DNA from: Candidatus Kuenenia stuttgartensis
Lineage (GTDB): Bacteria > Planctomycetota > Planctomycetia > Planctomycetales > Planctomycetaceae
Direction: 5' to 3'
Length of the DNA: 59,450 bases
Assembly: GCA_945861975.1 (NCBI GenBank)
Contig: CAMAXD010000002.1
Coordinates: 1-59,450, forward strand
Part shown: positions 8,590 through 17,856 of the stretch, piece by piece
How positions within the stretch are numbered: the first letter of the stretch is position 1
Layout: each line of letters begins with the position of its first letter
Notes under the pieces: generated by a model
What the model saw: the letters and a program-made list of their open reading frames with translations, nothing else
Databases searched by the model: none
Told to the model about the DNA's origin: nothing
Position numbers and translations under genes: made by a program

Positions 8590-9930
8590 ATGCGATCAAT
8601 TGTCGTAATGGTCATGCTGTTGACGAGTACAGTCGCCGCTCAGGATTCGGTTTACAAGAATTCTCTGCCTGCAGATCCTCCGTATTATCGGGTCCGCTAT
8701 GAGGCATCAACCGTTGAGGGCGAACTGATTTATCCGGCCAGCTACACGGTTTGGATACCGCCAGCCGTCAAAGTTCTGCGAGGCGTCATTGTCCATCAGC
8801 ACGGATGCGGAGAAGGTTCGTGCAAATCAGGCCTGACTGGCGCCTACGATCTCCATTGGCAGGCACTGGCAAGGAAACATGATTGTGCATTGTTGGCTCC
8901 CGTCATTGAACAACCAGAGAAAGCCGATTGTCAGAAGTGGTGCGATCCACGAAACGGGTCGGACGCGGTCTTCCAGCGATCACTGGTAGACCTCGGAAAA
9001 CTTTCGGGGCATCCAGAGATGGCAACTGTGCCATGGGCGATCTGGGGCCATAGTGGAGGTGGTCACTGGGCAGGCGGGATGGTTCTGCTGTATCCTGACC
9101 GAGTTGCAGCGGCCTGGCTTCGTTCGGGAGTGCCACCACTGACCGCTGCAGAAGGCAAACCGAAACCCTACGAGATTCCGGATGCGGCCTGTAAAGTTCC
9201 CATGATGTGCAACATTGGGACTCTGGAAGGTGTCACGGATAAAGAGGGACGATTCTCTGGTGTCTGGCCAGGCGTTGAAGTGTTCTCGAAAAAACTTCGG
9301 TCTCGAAATGCATTGCTGGGGATCTCTATTGATCCCATCTCCAGCCATGATTGCGGGAATCAACGATATCTGGCCATGCCCTGGTTTGATGCCTGCCTGA
9401 CTGCTCGACTCTCAAGAACCAACAGTTCAGAACTTAATCAACTGTCCACGACGGAAGGCTGGCTCGCACAGCTAAATCCCGGAGGCAAAGAGATTGATAG
9501 GCCGGTAAAGGCGAAAGAATTTACAGGTGAGCTGGAGACCTCCGTCTGGCTTCCCAGTGAAGCTGTTTCGATTGCGTGGGCACAATATTCAGAGGACACA
9601 GCGGTGCTCGATCCAACACCACCTCCCGCCCCTGAGGCTTTGGTCGTGAGCGGTGCAGAATTAAATTGGACAGCGACGGCAGATCTTGAAAGTGGTCTCG
9701 CGGGTTTCATCGTCGAACGCGACGGTGAGCTTCTGGCCAGTCTTCCTGAGCAACCCACGAATCCTTTTGGCCGCCCCATTTTCCAGAACCTTTCCTATAG
9801 CGACACGCCTTCTCAGCCCCTTATGGAGATGAAGTACACGGACGTAAGCCAGGTTCCCGGAAAGGTCCACCGATATCGAGTTTTCTCTATCAACTCTATG
9901 GGGGCCAAGTCCGAGAAAGCAGCCGAGTAA
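8590..9930 (+). CDS. Secreted alpha/beta hydrolase with C-terminal FN3-like domain
   Basis: The protein starts with an 18-residue signal peptide. The hydrolase core (about residues 45-290) shows an oxyanion-hole-like HQHGCGEG, the nucleophile elbow GHSGGG with the catalytic Ser near residue 155, and a likely catalytic His in SSHDCGNQR. Cysteine-rich segments (CDPRNG, DAACKVPMMC) suggest disulfides in the exported enzyme. The arrangement resembles secreted esterases of the PHB-depolymerase/feruloyl-esterase group; the substrate cannot be told. Residues about 340-446 look like a fibronectin type III-like domain (GLAGFIVERDGEL, KVHRYRVFSINSMGAKSE). It starts 30 bases from the divergent acetylesterase pseudogene, so both may have shared a promoter region. 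Confidence 0.78.
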   Translation: MRSIVVMVMLLTSTVAAQDSVYKNSLPADPPYYRVRYEASTVEGELIYPASYTVWIPPAVKVLRGVIVHQHGCGEGSCKSGLTGAYDLHWQALARKHDCALLAPVIEQPEKADCQKWCDPRNGSDAVFQRSLVDLGKLSGHPEMATVPWAIWGHSGGGHWAGGMVLLYPDRVAAAWLRSGVPPLTAAEGKPKPYEIPDAACKVPMMCNIGTLEGVTDKEGRFSGVWPGVEVFSKKLRSRNALLGISIDPISSHDCGNQRYLAMPWFDACLTARLSRTNSSELNQLSTTEGWLAQLNPGGKEIDRPVKAKEFTGELETSVWLPSEAVSIAWAQYSEDTAVLDPTPPPAPEALVVSGAELNWTATADLESGLAGFIVERDGELLASLPEQPTNPFGRPIFQNLSYSDTPSQPLMEMKYTDVSQVPGKVHRYRVFSINSMGAKSEKAAE

Positions 9931-10129
9931 CCTTTGAATCAAAGGTTGGCGGCAATAATGAGTCCGGCGTTGCTTCGCTGGAGGAGACCCGCCCTGAGAA
10001 AGGGGCTCAATAACCGCTCTGGCCTTAATTTAGGCGTCGGACTAGACTCCAATCGAAAAGCGGCAAAAAATGCCGTTGGATTTCAGTTGCCTGTTCAAAC
10101 ACAGACGCAAGTTCGACAGGGAGGTCGGC

Positions 10130-11710
10130 GTGTTTCTGGTCCGCACCATTCGTAGACGGCTGGTTTCGCTGTTCGCCGTTGCGCTGATGCTGATGACCGG
10201 AATGGCTGTGATTGGGATTTATGGACTGGTCTGGCATCAGGAAGCCGTCGACGATCTTGATTTTCTGCTGCATCGAAGCCCGAACCAGGAGCACCTGAGC
10301 CGATCCATCAGTCGCATCACTGAAGTCCTGCACAATTCTTTGGATCTCCGCAAAGAGCAGGCGATCAGCGAACTGAAACATGTGTACCTTGAACAGGTGC
10401 AGGACGCCGAAACAGAACTGTTCGATTTTCGCCGCCGCATCGAAGCGCTGCCGTTGACGGCTGAATTAACGATACGTCAACGAGATCAGGTACTCTTCCG
10501 ACTGGATAAGATCTACTCAGAGATTCATATGCTGCGGCAATTGTCGCGTCACCTTGTGCCGATCTCCGGAGCAACGAGTGCGGAGATGGATCTGCTGCGA
10601 TTCGATGTGGGAGGCGCAGTTGCAAGAGCACAAAAAGGACTGGAAACACTTCCCGCCTACCAGACAAAGAACTGGGTTGTGCTTTCGTTGGAGAAGGAAC
10701 GACGACGATCTGCCCGAATGCTGCAGATCTTGTCCTGGGGGATTGTTGCCGTTGGGGTGACCTTCGTCGGGATTCTGACATGCAGCTTTCGCTGGATTTC
10801 CATGCCGCTCCGGAAGATTGCTCAGGGATGCACCCGAATAGCCAATGGCGACATTGCCCACAGGCTGCCTCCGGTTTCACGCTGGCAGGACGAATTTGCA
10901 GATCTGGTGGCTGGAGTGAACTGTGTGGCTGACCGCTTTCAGCAGGCGGAAGAAGAGCTTCTGCACAAAGTCAAAGAACGCAGCGAACAACTGGTTAGAT
11001 CACAGAAACTGGCGAACGTGGGTTTCCTGGCTGCAGGAGTTGCGCATGAGATCAACAATCCGCTGAGTGCCATTTCAATGGCGGCGGAGTCCATGGAGTT
11101 TCGACTTTATGATCTCATCGGACTTCAGTCACAGGAAGCTCGAGAGATCATGGACCGCGTTGCGATGATTCGTCGCGAGTCACGACGCTGCGGGGATATC
11201 ACCGCAAGGCTGCTCGATTTTTCGCGAGGAGAGAAAGCAGGCAGACTGCCTTCTGATATCGCCGAACTGGTGCGTGAAGTTCTTGTCATGGTTCACCACC
11301 TGGGACAGTTCCAGGACCGACAGATTGAATTTGATTGTGAGCAGTCTGTCATTGCCGATGTTAATTCCGCGCAGGTGAAGCAGGTGATTCTGAATCTAGT
11401 GGCCAATGCCCTGCAGGCAACGAAACCCGGGGGAACGGTCCGAATCAAGTTGCAGGAAATGGTCGACAGCCTTGTCCTTGCAATTTCAGATGATGGCTGT
11501 GGAATGGATCAGGAAACCTTGCAGCACGTGTTCGATCCATTCTTCACGACCCGGGAAACAGGACAGGGGACCGGGCTGGGATTAAGCATCACTCACCGGA
11601 TCATTGAAGATCACGGTGGAACGGTCACTCCATTGAGTGAAGGAATTGGCCATGGCAGCACGTTCCAGATCCGCCTTCCTCGCCGACAATCGCAGAAATC
11701 AGCGGCCTGA
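10130..11710 (+). CDS. Membrane-bound sensor histidine kinase (orphan)
   Basis: Two membrane helices (about residues 7-29 and 200-222) flank a helical sensor domain of roughly 170 residues facing the periplasm. A HAMP linker follows (RWISMPLRKIAQG, IANGDIAHRLPP), then a short coiled coil, a dimerisation helix with the phosphorylated His in GVAHEINNPLSAIS, and the ATPase domain with N box (LNLVANALQA), G1 box (DDGCGMD) and G2 box (GQGTGLGLSI). I start at GTG 10130 because GGGAGGT lies 5 bases upstream; the longer frame from 10070 has no such site. No response regulator is adjacent, so its partner is elsewhere. The NtrB-like H box suggests a sigma-54-type partner, but this is inference. Confidence 0.85.
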   Translation: MFLVRTIRRRLVSLFAVALMLMTGMAVIGIYGLVWHQEAVDDLDFLLHRSPNQEHLSRSISRITEVLHNSLDLRKEQAISELKHVYLEQVQDAETELFDFRRRIEALPLTAELTIRQRDQVLFRLDKIYSEIHMLRQLSRHLVPISGATSAEMDLLRFDVGGAVARAQKGLETLPAYQTKNWVVLSLEKERRRSARMLQILSWGIVAVGVTFVGILTCSFRWISMPLRKIAQGCTRIANGDIAHRLPPVSRWQDEFADLVAGVNCVADRFQQAEEELLHKVKERSEQLVRSQKLANVGFLAAGVAHEINNPLSAISMAAESMEFRLYDLIGLQSQEAREIMDRVAMIRRESRRCGDITARLLDFSRGEKAGRLPSDIAELVREVLVMVHHLGQFQDRQIEFDCEQSVIADVNSAQVKQVILNLVANALQATKPGGTVRIKLQEMVDSLVLAISDDGCGMDQETLQHVFDPFFTTRETGQGTGLGLSITHRIIEDHGGTVTPLSEGIGHGSTFQIRLPRRQSQKSAA

Positions 11711-11977
11711 TAGCGAATTGCTATCCGATGAAGTATCCAGTCCGGATGATTCAACAGACAATTTGAGCCGTTGTTAGAGCATCGGAAGCCGATATTCTGA
11801 AGGAAAATGATCGGGGCTGAAATCTCAGGGCAAACGGTCCGATTAGGGGAGACTTGGGCAAAACAATTCAGGTTCCCTGCCTTCCGGCACGAAACAGGCT
11901 GGAATGGGAGGAATTCTGTGGCTTATACTCGGAGACAGATTGAGTTCAAGTTTTTTCAACGAGGCGGAGAGAGAGAA

Positions 11978-12166
11978 ATGGCGGGCAATTCCCGGGGAGT
12001 AGTTTTGGGGTCAATGGGAGTCGCGGGGCTGATGGGTCTGGCGGCGATCCTGGACTTGGCTCTCGGGTTTCCATTTGGCGGCCAGATGGTACTGGATATC
12101 ATGTTTATTCTGGCAGCCGGCCTGGTCGTGTACATGGGAATCGACTGCATGAAGGACATACGATAA
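11978..12166 (+). CDS. Small two-helix membrane protein, 62 aa
   Basis: The ATG at 11978 follows a purine-rich GGCGGAGAGAGAGAA ribosome site; the open frame extends upstream to 11807 but without a better start. The peptide has two hydrophobic segments, about residues 8-28 (VVLGSMGVAGLMGLAAILDL) and 36-55 (MVLDIMFILAAGLVVYMGID), joined by a short GFPFGGQ turn and ended by a charged tail (MKDIR). It is probably a helical hairpin in the inner membrane. No family was recognised. It could assist the upstream kinase or be independent; the 267-base gap to the kinase argues for its own promoter. Confidence 0.65.
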   Translation: MAGNSRGVVLGSMGVAGLMGLAAILDLALGFPFGGQMVLDIMFILAAGLVVYMGIDCMKDIR

Positions 12167-12358
12167 AGCGGTTGTGCTGCTGATGCGTTTTTCGCGTCAT
12201 GCCGGGCCATTTTGATGCACATCGACATGGCTTATTCTGTGAGCGGCCACGATTGAGGCTATCCTTCAAGGGTATCCCGCGAACACCCGGCCCCAATTCA
12301 CACCCTGCAGAGAATAAGATCGTGATTTCTGCTGACGACGCGACAAGGAGGTCCGACA

Positions 12359-13048
12359 TTGGCAACGTTGCTGCATCAGCAGCTCAAGCAACACTATGTT
12401 TCAGACTCTGATCGGCATGAAGTCGCCGTTGGAGCTTTCCGCATTGATGCCGTGGACCGCAGAGGTCACCTGATCGAGATCCAGTGTGCCTCTTTGTCAG
12501 CAATCCGAGACAAGATTCGAACGCTGGTTGAAGATCATCAGGTCATCGTGGTTAAGCCGCTCGCAGCTCGCAAGAAGATTGTCACGCTGAAACGTGCGGG
12601 GGGCGATATCGTTAGTGCTCGTTATAGTCCGATTCGTCAGTCGCTGCCGCATTTGTTTCTTGAACTCGTCCATTTCGGAATCTTCCCGCATCCACGGCTG
12701 CGATTGGATGTTCTCCTGACCGAGCAGGAGGAAATACGAGTTCCGCCCACAGCGCGAAGCTCGTGGCGCAAGAAATACAGTGTTGACGATCGTAAGCTTG
12801 TAACCGTGCAACAGCACCTGAAACTTAAGACAGCCTCGGATTTGTGGAAAGCAATGGACCTGAAGGTCGCCGGTGAATTTACAACGTCGGATCTGGTGCA
12901 GACAAAAACGATGCCGCGCTGGCTGGCACAGAAAGCGGCCTGGTGTTTTTCCCGCATGGAATTTATTGAGCCTTGCGGCAAGCAGGGAAACACGGTCGTC
13001 TACCGTCTCAGGAGACCAGTCCGTCAACGACTTCGAAAGGCGGCATGA
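12359..13048 (+). CDS. Possible PD-(D/E)XK-like protein with C-terminal winged-helix segment
   Basis: The start is TTG at 12359, supported by AAGGAGGT 7 bases upstream. The N-terminal half reads HEVAVGAFRIDAVDRRGHLIEIQCASL: an Asp on one strand followed about ten residues later by E-x-Q on the next, then an amphipathic helix (AIRDKIRTLVEDHQ) and a hydrophobic strand (VIVVKPLA). That order resembles the PD-(D/E)XK nuclease core in its E-x-Q variant. The C-terminal 90 residues (KLVTVQQHLKLKTASDLWKAM, then FTTSDLVQTKTMPRWLAQKAAWCF) look like a winged-helix DNA-binding domain. Neither assignment was tested by a profile search. There are no phage, transposase or methylase genes nearby. It may be a nuclease or an inactive DNA-binding relative; the function is unknown. 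Confidence 0.6.
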   Translation: MATLLHQQLKQHYVSDSDRHEVAVGAFRIDAVDRRGHLIEIQCASLSAIRDKIRTLVEDHQVIVVKPLAARKKIVTLKRAGGDIVSARYSPIRQSLPHLFLELVHFGIFPHPRLRLDVLLTEQEEIRVPPTARSSWRKKYSVDDRKLVTVQQHLKLKTASDLWKAMDLKVAGEFTTSDLVQTKTMPRWLAQKAAWCFSRMEFIEPCGKQGNTVVYRLRRPVRQRLRKAA

Positions 13049-13117
13049 ATAAGCGATTCGTCATCGGTGGGGATGGTCATGTGAATCAGGCCCTGGATTG
13101 TTGTCCGCATCAATCGC

Positions 13118-14533
13118 TCAATTTCGCTGCCGCAATTCGTTCGCTCCCTTTTGCAGATCGAAGCAGACGGTCATCTTGTCTCTCTGTCGAAACACTGTGC
13201 CGGATTCAAGATTCCTCAGGCTGGAGACTTCTTTCAGCGATAGTGTCTGGCCATCTTGCAGAATCTGCGGCGTGCCTTGCATAGACGGTAGCTCCACGGT
13301 CAGAGCAGGGCAGGCATACGGAGCTTTAAACAGGAAAGCCTCAGCATTTCGACTGATGCTTGTGAGTTCTTTCGCGGCCCAATACCGTGCGATTTCACTC
13401 AGCTTCATCCAAAGAAGATGATCGTATCGCTGATGGAGTCTGGCGACGACTTCTTTGAATACGTTGAAACCGTATTCTTCGCCGTTAAAGTAGATGCCGG
13501 GCCAATGGCAGACCAGAATCGCGGGTTCGCCTTTGTCGATCACCTGCGGCAGTCGACCGGCTTGCAGATCAGCCGTGATGAATTGATCGACCGAGCCTTT
13601 TTCGAGCCCGTCCCAACCGCCGAACCAGTCCCCGGTACAACCAATGATGGAGACGACGCATTTCGGATCAGCAGTCTCGAGGCCGGATACGCGTTGGACG
13701 AGTGGAACCACACTGTGGTCGTCCGTGTACAGATCACGGAAATAGTGTGGGATCTCGGTGCTGAAAACTTCTCGACAGGAATTCATCGTCGCCTGGCTCA
13801 GAGCAGGGCGAGCACGGTTACCGAAGCCGCCAGGTGTTGTCACACCTTCACAGGTCAGGCCAGCGTTCTTCAGAATCTGCAAGGCGTATGTCAGGTAGTC
13901 CGTCAGTTCATCGGACGACTTGTTTACGCTCCAGTCCCAGTTCTCCATAAACCGCTCGGACCGTTCTTCGTAGGGATGCCCGGTTTTCGTGTTGATCACG
14001 AAGGTATGCGTCACCATTTCCGGATGAATGTCCCAGTTGGGAACCATCCGTTTGCGAACGACATTCAGGCTGTTTTCAAGATCGGTTCGCGACCATCCGG
14101 GGAGCCGCTGATCGACTCTTCCCACGCACGCCGGATAGGGCACGATGCTATACTTGCCTTTGATGTTTCGTTCACCGCACCAGTCTCCAAACTTGCGGAC
14201 GAAATCATCGGGAATCTCAAGAGGAAGCTTGCGCCAGTCCTGGAGATAGCGGTCTGGAAAGACCTCAGCAAACTGCGGGACGGCAAAATGAGCAAGGTTT
14301 ACCAGGCACGTCGAATCATCAATGATGAAGCTCACCGGAACCCTCGCCTTCGGATTGATAATCCGGACACCATCCGGTGGCGGGGCAGGGCGGTCGCCCG
14401 CCGGAGGTAACTCGCGTGTCTGCATCAGGAACGCTTTAGAAACGCCGGAGGCAACAGGGAGGACGGCTCCTGCCGCTGCAAGTCGTGTAATGCTTTGCGA
14501 GAGGAACGAGCGTCGGGTCGAAAGTGCTGTCAC
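13118..14533 (-). CDS. Tat-exported protein with NodB-like (polysaccharide-deacetylase-like) core
   Basis: The start is taken as GTG 14533, with AGGAG 8 bases upstream; a TTG eight codons earlier is possible. Residues 6-30 carry a twin-arginine-like TRRSFLSQ and a hydrophobic stretch with Ala-rich cleavage region. The mature part begins with VPVSFIIDDSTCLVNLAHF. This resembles the first strand of NodB-type deacetylases, where a DD pair binds metal. Later blocks include NWDIHPEMVTHTF, EGVTTPGGFGNRARP and AILVCHWPGIYF, consistent with a TIM-barrel-like hydrolase with His and Asp ligands. The C-terminal 80 residues look like a beta-rich accessory segment. The substrate is unknown. It converges on the 12359-13048 gene with 69 bases between the stops. 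Confidence 0.62.
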   Translation of the reverse strand: MTALSTRRSFLSQSITRLAAAGAVLPVASGVSKAFLMQTRELPPAGDRPAPPPDGVRIINPKARVPVSFIIDDSTCLVNLAHFAVPQFAEVFPDRYLQDWRKLPLEIPDDFVRKFGDWCGERNIKGKYSIVPYPACVGRVDQRLPGWSRTDLENSLNVVRKRMVPNWDIHPEMVTHTFVINTKTGHPYEERSERFMENWDWSVNKSSDELTDYLTYALQILKNAGLTCEGVTTPGGFGNRARPALSQATMNSCREVFSTEIPHYFRDLYTDDHSVVPLVQRVSGLETADPKCVVSIIGCTGDWFGGWDGLEKGSVDQFITADLQAGRLPQVIDKGEPAILVCHWPGIYFNGEEYGFNVFKEVVARLHQRYDHLLWMKLSEIARYWAAKELTSISRNAEAFLFKAPYACPALTVELPSMQGTPQILQDGQTLSLKEVSSLRNLESGTVFRQRDKMTVCFDLQKGANELRQRN

Positions 14534-14834
14534 TTCGGTCACTCCTGAGTGCCTCAAAAGATGCTTGCCCGCAAGGTCAGACGGGGGTTCCTGTTACTCA
14601 ACTCGAACTATCATAGTCGGAACAGGAAGGGATCTGGTCAAGTTAATCAGGTTACTGAGCACCGTGGCTGATTGCATTTGTGATCAGACTCTGGTTAGTA
14701 TGCCAGCGGAACGCTCGCATTTCAGGCAAGTCTGAGCAAATTGCACGCACCTGGAGAAGCCATGGTTGCTGTTTTTTGGGGTCAGCAGGCGTTCGGCATT
14801 TCCTTTAACTCAAGTCACCGTGGAGATTTTTGTA
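14534..14834. other. Divergent intergenic region upstream of the MFS transporter
   Basis: These 301 bases hold no supported gene. The transporter frame remains open upstream to 14766 but its first residues there are not conserved-looking. Both flanking genes read outward, so promoters for each are expected; none is clear to the eye. Confidence 0.35.
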
Positions 14835-16430
14835 ATGGCGGAACCGAGCGTCGACCAATCCTCAGGAGCAGGCCAGAAAATGGTCTTTTGGGGATGTTTT
14901 ATAGCCCTCGTAACAACATCGTTTGCTTTTATCAGCCGCATTACGTTGTGTACCGTGCGATTCGGAACAGAATTCAATCTCGATCAGGTCAAGATCGGCG
15001 AGCTAATTGGTGCGGGGATCTGGCCGTTTGCGATTTCGATTATTCTCTTCAGTCTGGTAATCGACCGTATCGGCTACAAAGTGGCGATGCTGTTTTCCTT
15101 CGCATGCTTTGCCACCTATCTCGCTTTGGCTTGTCTGGCATATTCGAAAGTCCAGGGAGTTGAAGGCGAAGCACTGATTGCCGGACAAAAGGCTGGCTAT
15201 GATCTTCTTTATCTCGCCAGCATAATTCTGGCACTGGGGAACGGAACCGTTGAAGCGTTCATCAATCCTGTTGTGGCGACGATGTTCAACAAAGAAAAAA
15301 CCAAGTGGCTGAATATCCTGCATGCGGGATGGCCCGGTGGACTGGTATTCTGCGGCCTCGCAACGATCTATCTTGAAGAAACACTCAAGACCGGCGACTG
15401 GCGAGTTGTCGTCGGCTTGGTTGGAATTCCAGCGGTAGTTTATTTGCTGATGTTGCTCGGAGCAAAGTTTCCGAAGAGCGAGCAGGAATCTGCTGGCGTT
15501 TCCTATCGTGAGATGCTGGGTGAATTCGGAGCGTTCGGAGCGTTGGTTGGCTTCGGTTTGATCTTCCTGCAGCTGGGCGAAGTGTTCGGATGGAAGGAAG
15601 GCTCTTCGAAGTATATTGCTCCCGTGCTGACTGCCGTTCTGACGATCGGATTCGGAGCTTACACAAAGAGTCTTGGCCGAGCGATTCTGGCTTTTCTGAT
15701 CATTATCATGATGCCACTGGCAACTGCTGAAATTGGTACTGACTCCTGGATCAGCGGTCTCATGGAAAAACCGATGGAAGCTGCAGGACGCAATCCTGTA
15801 TGGGTTCTGGTCTACACTTCGGCGATCATGATGGTACTGAGATTTTTTGCAGGCCCGATTGTTCACAGTCTCTCCCCGATCGGCCTGTTGATCGTAAGCT
15901 CTGTGCTGGCCATTGCGGGCCTGTTTGCATTGTCCAAATGCGGAAACGCCGAGTTGCCGATGATTTTCGCAGCCGCAACTCTCTATGGCTTTGGCAAGAC
16001 ATTCTTCTGGCCGACGATGCTGGGCGTCACGGCAGAACAATGTCCAAAGGGTGGTGCACTTACGCTGAATGCCATCTCTGGCATTGGCATGATTGCCGTG
16101 GGTGTTCTCGGAACCCCCTTCATTGGTTATGTTCAGGCGCAGACAGCCAGTACCGTATTGACTGAAAAGTCCGCAGAGGTTGCCAAGACGGTCATCTCTG
16201 ACAAAGAATTCATGGGTTACTCCTATCAGGCGATTGACCCGGATAAAGAGAAATCAGTAACGGACGAGGCTGGGCTGGCTGCTTTGTCAGACGCCAAGAA
16301 AAGTGGCAGCTTTGAAGCGTTGGGCAAAATGGTCATGTTCCCCGCCTTTATGTTGGCCTGTTACATTGTCTTGTTCCTCTATTTCAAGTCGAAGGGCGGA
16401 TACAAGGCTCAGTCTCTATCCGGACACTGA
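14835..16430 (+). CDS. MFS transporter
   Basis: The protein is a 531-aa major facilitator with about twelve hydrophobic helices. After a short cytoplasmic N-terminus the helices start near residue 18. Recognisable elements are the loop between helices 2 and 3 (SLVIDRIGYKVAML, related to the family motif A GxxxDRxGRR), GNGTVEAFINPVVATMF in helix 4-5, and RFFAGPIVHSLSP in the second half. The text resembles sugar-type MFS proteins (FucP-like), but the substrate cannot be fixed. A roughly 50-residue soluble loop (VLTEKSAEVAKTVISDKEF onward) precedes the last helix, an unusual extension. GGAG lies about 11 bases before the ATG. A strong terminator follows the stop. Confidence 0.82.
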   Translation: MAEPSVDQSSGAGQKMVFWGCFIALVTTSFAFISRITLCTVRFGTEFNLDQVKIGELIGAGIWPFAISIILFSLVIDRIGYKVAMLFSFACFATYLALACLAYSKVQGVEGEALIAGQKAGYDLLYLASIILALGNGTVEAFINPVVATMFNKEKTKWLNILHAGWPGGLVFCGLATIYLEETLKTGDWRVVVGLVGIPAVVYLLMLLGAKFPKSEQESAGVSYREMLGEFGAFGALVGFGLIFLQLGEVFGWKEGSSKYIAPVLTAVLTIGFGAYTKSLGRAILAFLIIIMMPLATAEIGTDSWISGLMEKPMEAAGRNPVWVLVYTSAIMMVLRFFAGPIVHSLSPIGLLIVSSVLAIAGLFALSKCGNAELPMIFAAATLYGFGKTFFWPTMLGVTAEQCPKGGALTLNAISGIGMIAVGVLGTPFIGYVQAQTASTVLTEKSAEVAKTVISDKEFMGYSYQAIDPDKEKSVTDEAGLAALSDAKKSGSFEALGKMVMFPAFMLACYIVLFLYFKSKGGYKAQSLSGH

Positions 16431-16484
16431 TGCTGTGACACTTGCCGCTTTGCGAATCGCAAAGTAGCGGTGAGGTGAACTCAA

Positions 16485-16519
16485 AAAAGCCCGGCACCGT
16501 GTGCCGGGCTTTTCTTTTT
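16485..16519 (+). terminator. Rho-independent terminator of the MFS gene
   Basis: A GC-rich stem AGCCCGGCAC (16488-16497) pairs with GTGCCGGGCT (16501-16510) around a three-base loop. A-rich bases precede it and TTTCTTTTT follows. It lies about 60 bases past the MFS stop codon. A second smaller hairpin (CCGCTTTGCGA...TCGCAAAGTAGCGG, 16446-16470) sits between. Confidence 0.9.
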
Positions 16520-16899
16520 GATACGAATGATTCAGGAAACCTGCAAATCATTCTTTTGTAGTGCTGAATGGCCCTGCCTTCAACGAAATGCCTCGGGCGA
16601 TATAAAGTGGCGTCTGTATGTTGAGCTACACCGTTTCTTCCACGGTTCCGTGAATTCGTTACTCGCATGGTAGCTTTCGGAAATCTGGATAGGACTCTAT
16701 CGAAACCCCCGTTTTCACCGATCGTCCGAGGCAAGCCCGAAAGTCTGGCAGAACCGACCGAAAACGCGGCTCAAGCCAATCGATGTCGAAATCTGCCGGA
16801 ACTTTTGACCATCCAAATTCCGAACGAGGGAGTAGATTTCTTCTGACAGCGGCGATTCTTCAAAGAGTCGCCTTTGCTCTCTTGCGAAAGGTTGAATTC
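16520..16899. other. Intergenic region before the small exported protein
   Basis: About 380 bases with no supported gene. The small-protein frame is open back to 16783, but the signal peptide begins at 16900. No recognisable promoter, tRNA or repeat was seen. Confidence 0.35.
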
Positions 16900-17145
16900 A
16901 TGCGTCTGATCGTTTGTGTTGCCACTCTGGCGGTTATGGGGCTCTCAACAGCAGCATCAGCCGGCGAAAACGCCGTTCATGTGCTGCCAGCCTCAACAGC
17001 GAGTGCCTCGGTTCCTGTCGTCAATGTGTCTCAGTCAAACAGTATCTACCAGCCTGTTCGCCGAAGCCAGGGTGGATTCTTCAGTCGAGTTATGGAGTTG
17101 GAGCGTCGCAAGAATGCATGGTTGCGACGAACCTTTCTCCAGTAA
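16900..17145 (+). CDS. Small exported protein, 81 aa
   Basis: The ATG at 16900 opens a clear signal peptide (MRLIVCVATLAVMGLS, cleavage near ASA-G). GAAAGG lies 8 bases upstream. The mature peptide of about 60 residues begins with a low-complexity Ser/Ala/Val-rich part (STASASVPVVNVSQS) and ends in a basic, aromatic segment (GGFFSRVMELERRKNAWLRRTF). No cysteines are present in the mature part. It may be a small periplasmic or surface-attached peptide. No family was recognised. The nearest strong terminator is 295 bases downstream, so the transcript may have an unusually long 3' part. Confidence 0.65.
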   Translation: MRLIVCVATLAVMGLSTAASAGENAVHVLPASTASASVPVVNVSQSNSIYQPVRRSQGGFFSRVMELERRKNAWLRRTFLQ

Positions 17146-17439
17146 GCCACAGACTCAAAACAGGACCCGCGTTCTGCACAAGATTTTCCAGAAGTTCTTG
17201 AGTTGCCGCTGGTGTTGTCTGCGGTTCCTGGCTCGGTGTCGGCCCTTAAGACCGACCGGTCCGAAATTGGCGTTATGTGTGGCTCGCGTCCCGTTATCCA
17301 AACTCATGGTGCGGTCGACGGAGAATAGAACCTTCTGAACCGCATCTTTCAGGAAAGGCCCGTACGAAGTCCCAGTACGGAACAGCGAAAGCTCCCCGCC
17401 TCCGTACCGAAATCACCGTCCGTTTTCTGAAATTCGATT
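17146..17439 (+). other. Gene-free stretch between the small protein and a terminator; possible long 3' UTR or small RNA
   Basis: No frame in these 294 bases has a ribosome site and a plausible protein. The stretch ends in a textbook terminator on the same strand as the upstream gene, so it is either a long 3' untranslated part or an independent small RNA. No tRNA fold or known RNA family was recognised. Confidence 0.35.
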
Positions 17440-17485
17440 GAACGCGGTCAACTGTCCTGTCAGTTGGCCGCGTTCTTTTCGTTTT
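17440..17485 (+). terminator. Strong rho-independent terminator
   Basis: A 15-bp stem with one mismatch, GAACGCGGTCAACTG (17440-17454) and CAGTTGGCCGCGTTC (17461-17475), has a six-base loop and is followed by TTTTCGTTTT. The orientation of the T run gives the plus strand. Confidence 0.9.
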
Positions 17486-17856
17486 GGAAGATTGCAAGAA
17501 CAGCACTCAGGATCTGCTCGTGCTTTGTAGAGCTTTGTGCTCCTCGACCCGTCCGGCCAAATTGCGGAGAGATCCTGCCATCGACTCCTGCTTCCTTCTA
17601 AAGGTTTCGGCTCTACTCCTGCGCTCCATTGCAGTACCTCGCCCGATGGTAGAACCTTCAGAAACCATACAACCCGCGCCAGGTAATTTCCGGTTTCCCC
17701 GTAGTGTGTCATTTTGACACGAACGCCAAGGAAGCCCGAAGAGCCCTTACTCCGATAGCACTTGGAGTGATGGTTCGATCCGGATGGTCGAACAGCCTGC
17801 CTCGAAGTCCTCCCATTGGCATCACTTTCGCCATGATTCACGGATGAACTTCCGCT
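17486..17856. other. Intergenic region upstream of the OprB-like porin, with a 6-bp inverted repeat
   Basis: No supported gene in 371 bases. GTGTCA-TTT-TGACAC (17706-17720) is a perfect short inverted repeat about 140 bases before the porin start and also contains a TTGACA-like box. It could be an operator or promoter element. I see no good -10 partner, so this is only a suggestion. Confidence 0.3.

Noticed and set aside
13418-14410. Plus-strand frame of 330 codons opposite the NodB-like gene
   Set aside because: No ribosome site or domain; the minus-strand protein has an export signal and coherent motifs.
15003-16040. Minus-strand frame of 345 codons opposite the MFS gene
   Set aside because: Its Gln/His/Arg-rich text is what an antisense frame of a hydrophobic protein gives; there is no ribosome site.
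17413-17841. Minus-strand frame of 142 codons upstream of the porin
   Set aside because: It runs through the strong plus-strand terminator at 17440-17475, has no ribosome site and no recognisable protein text.
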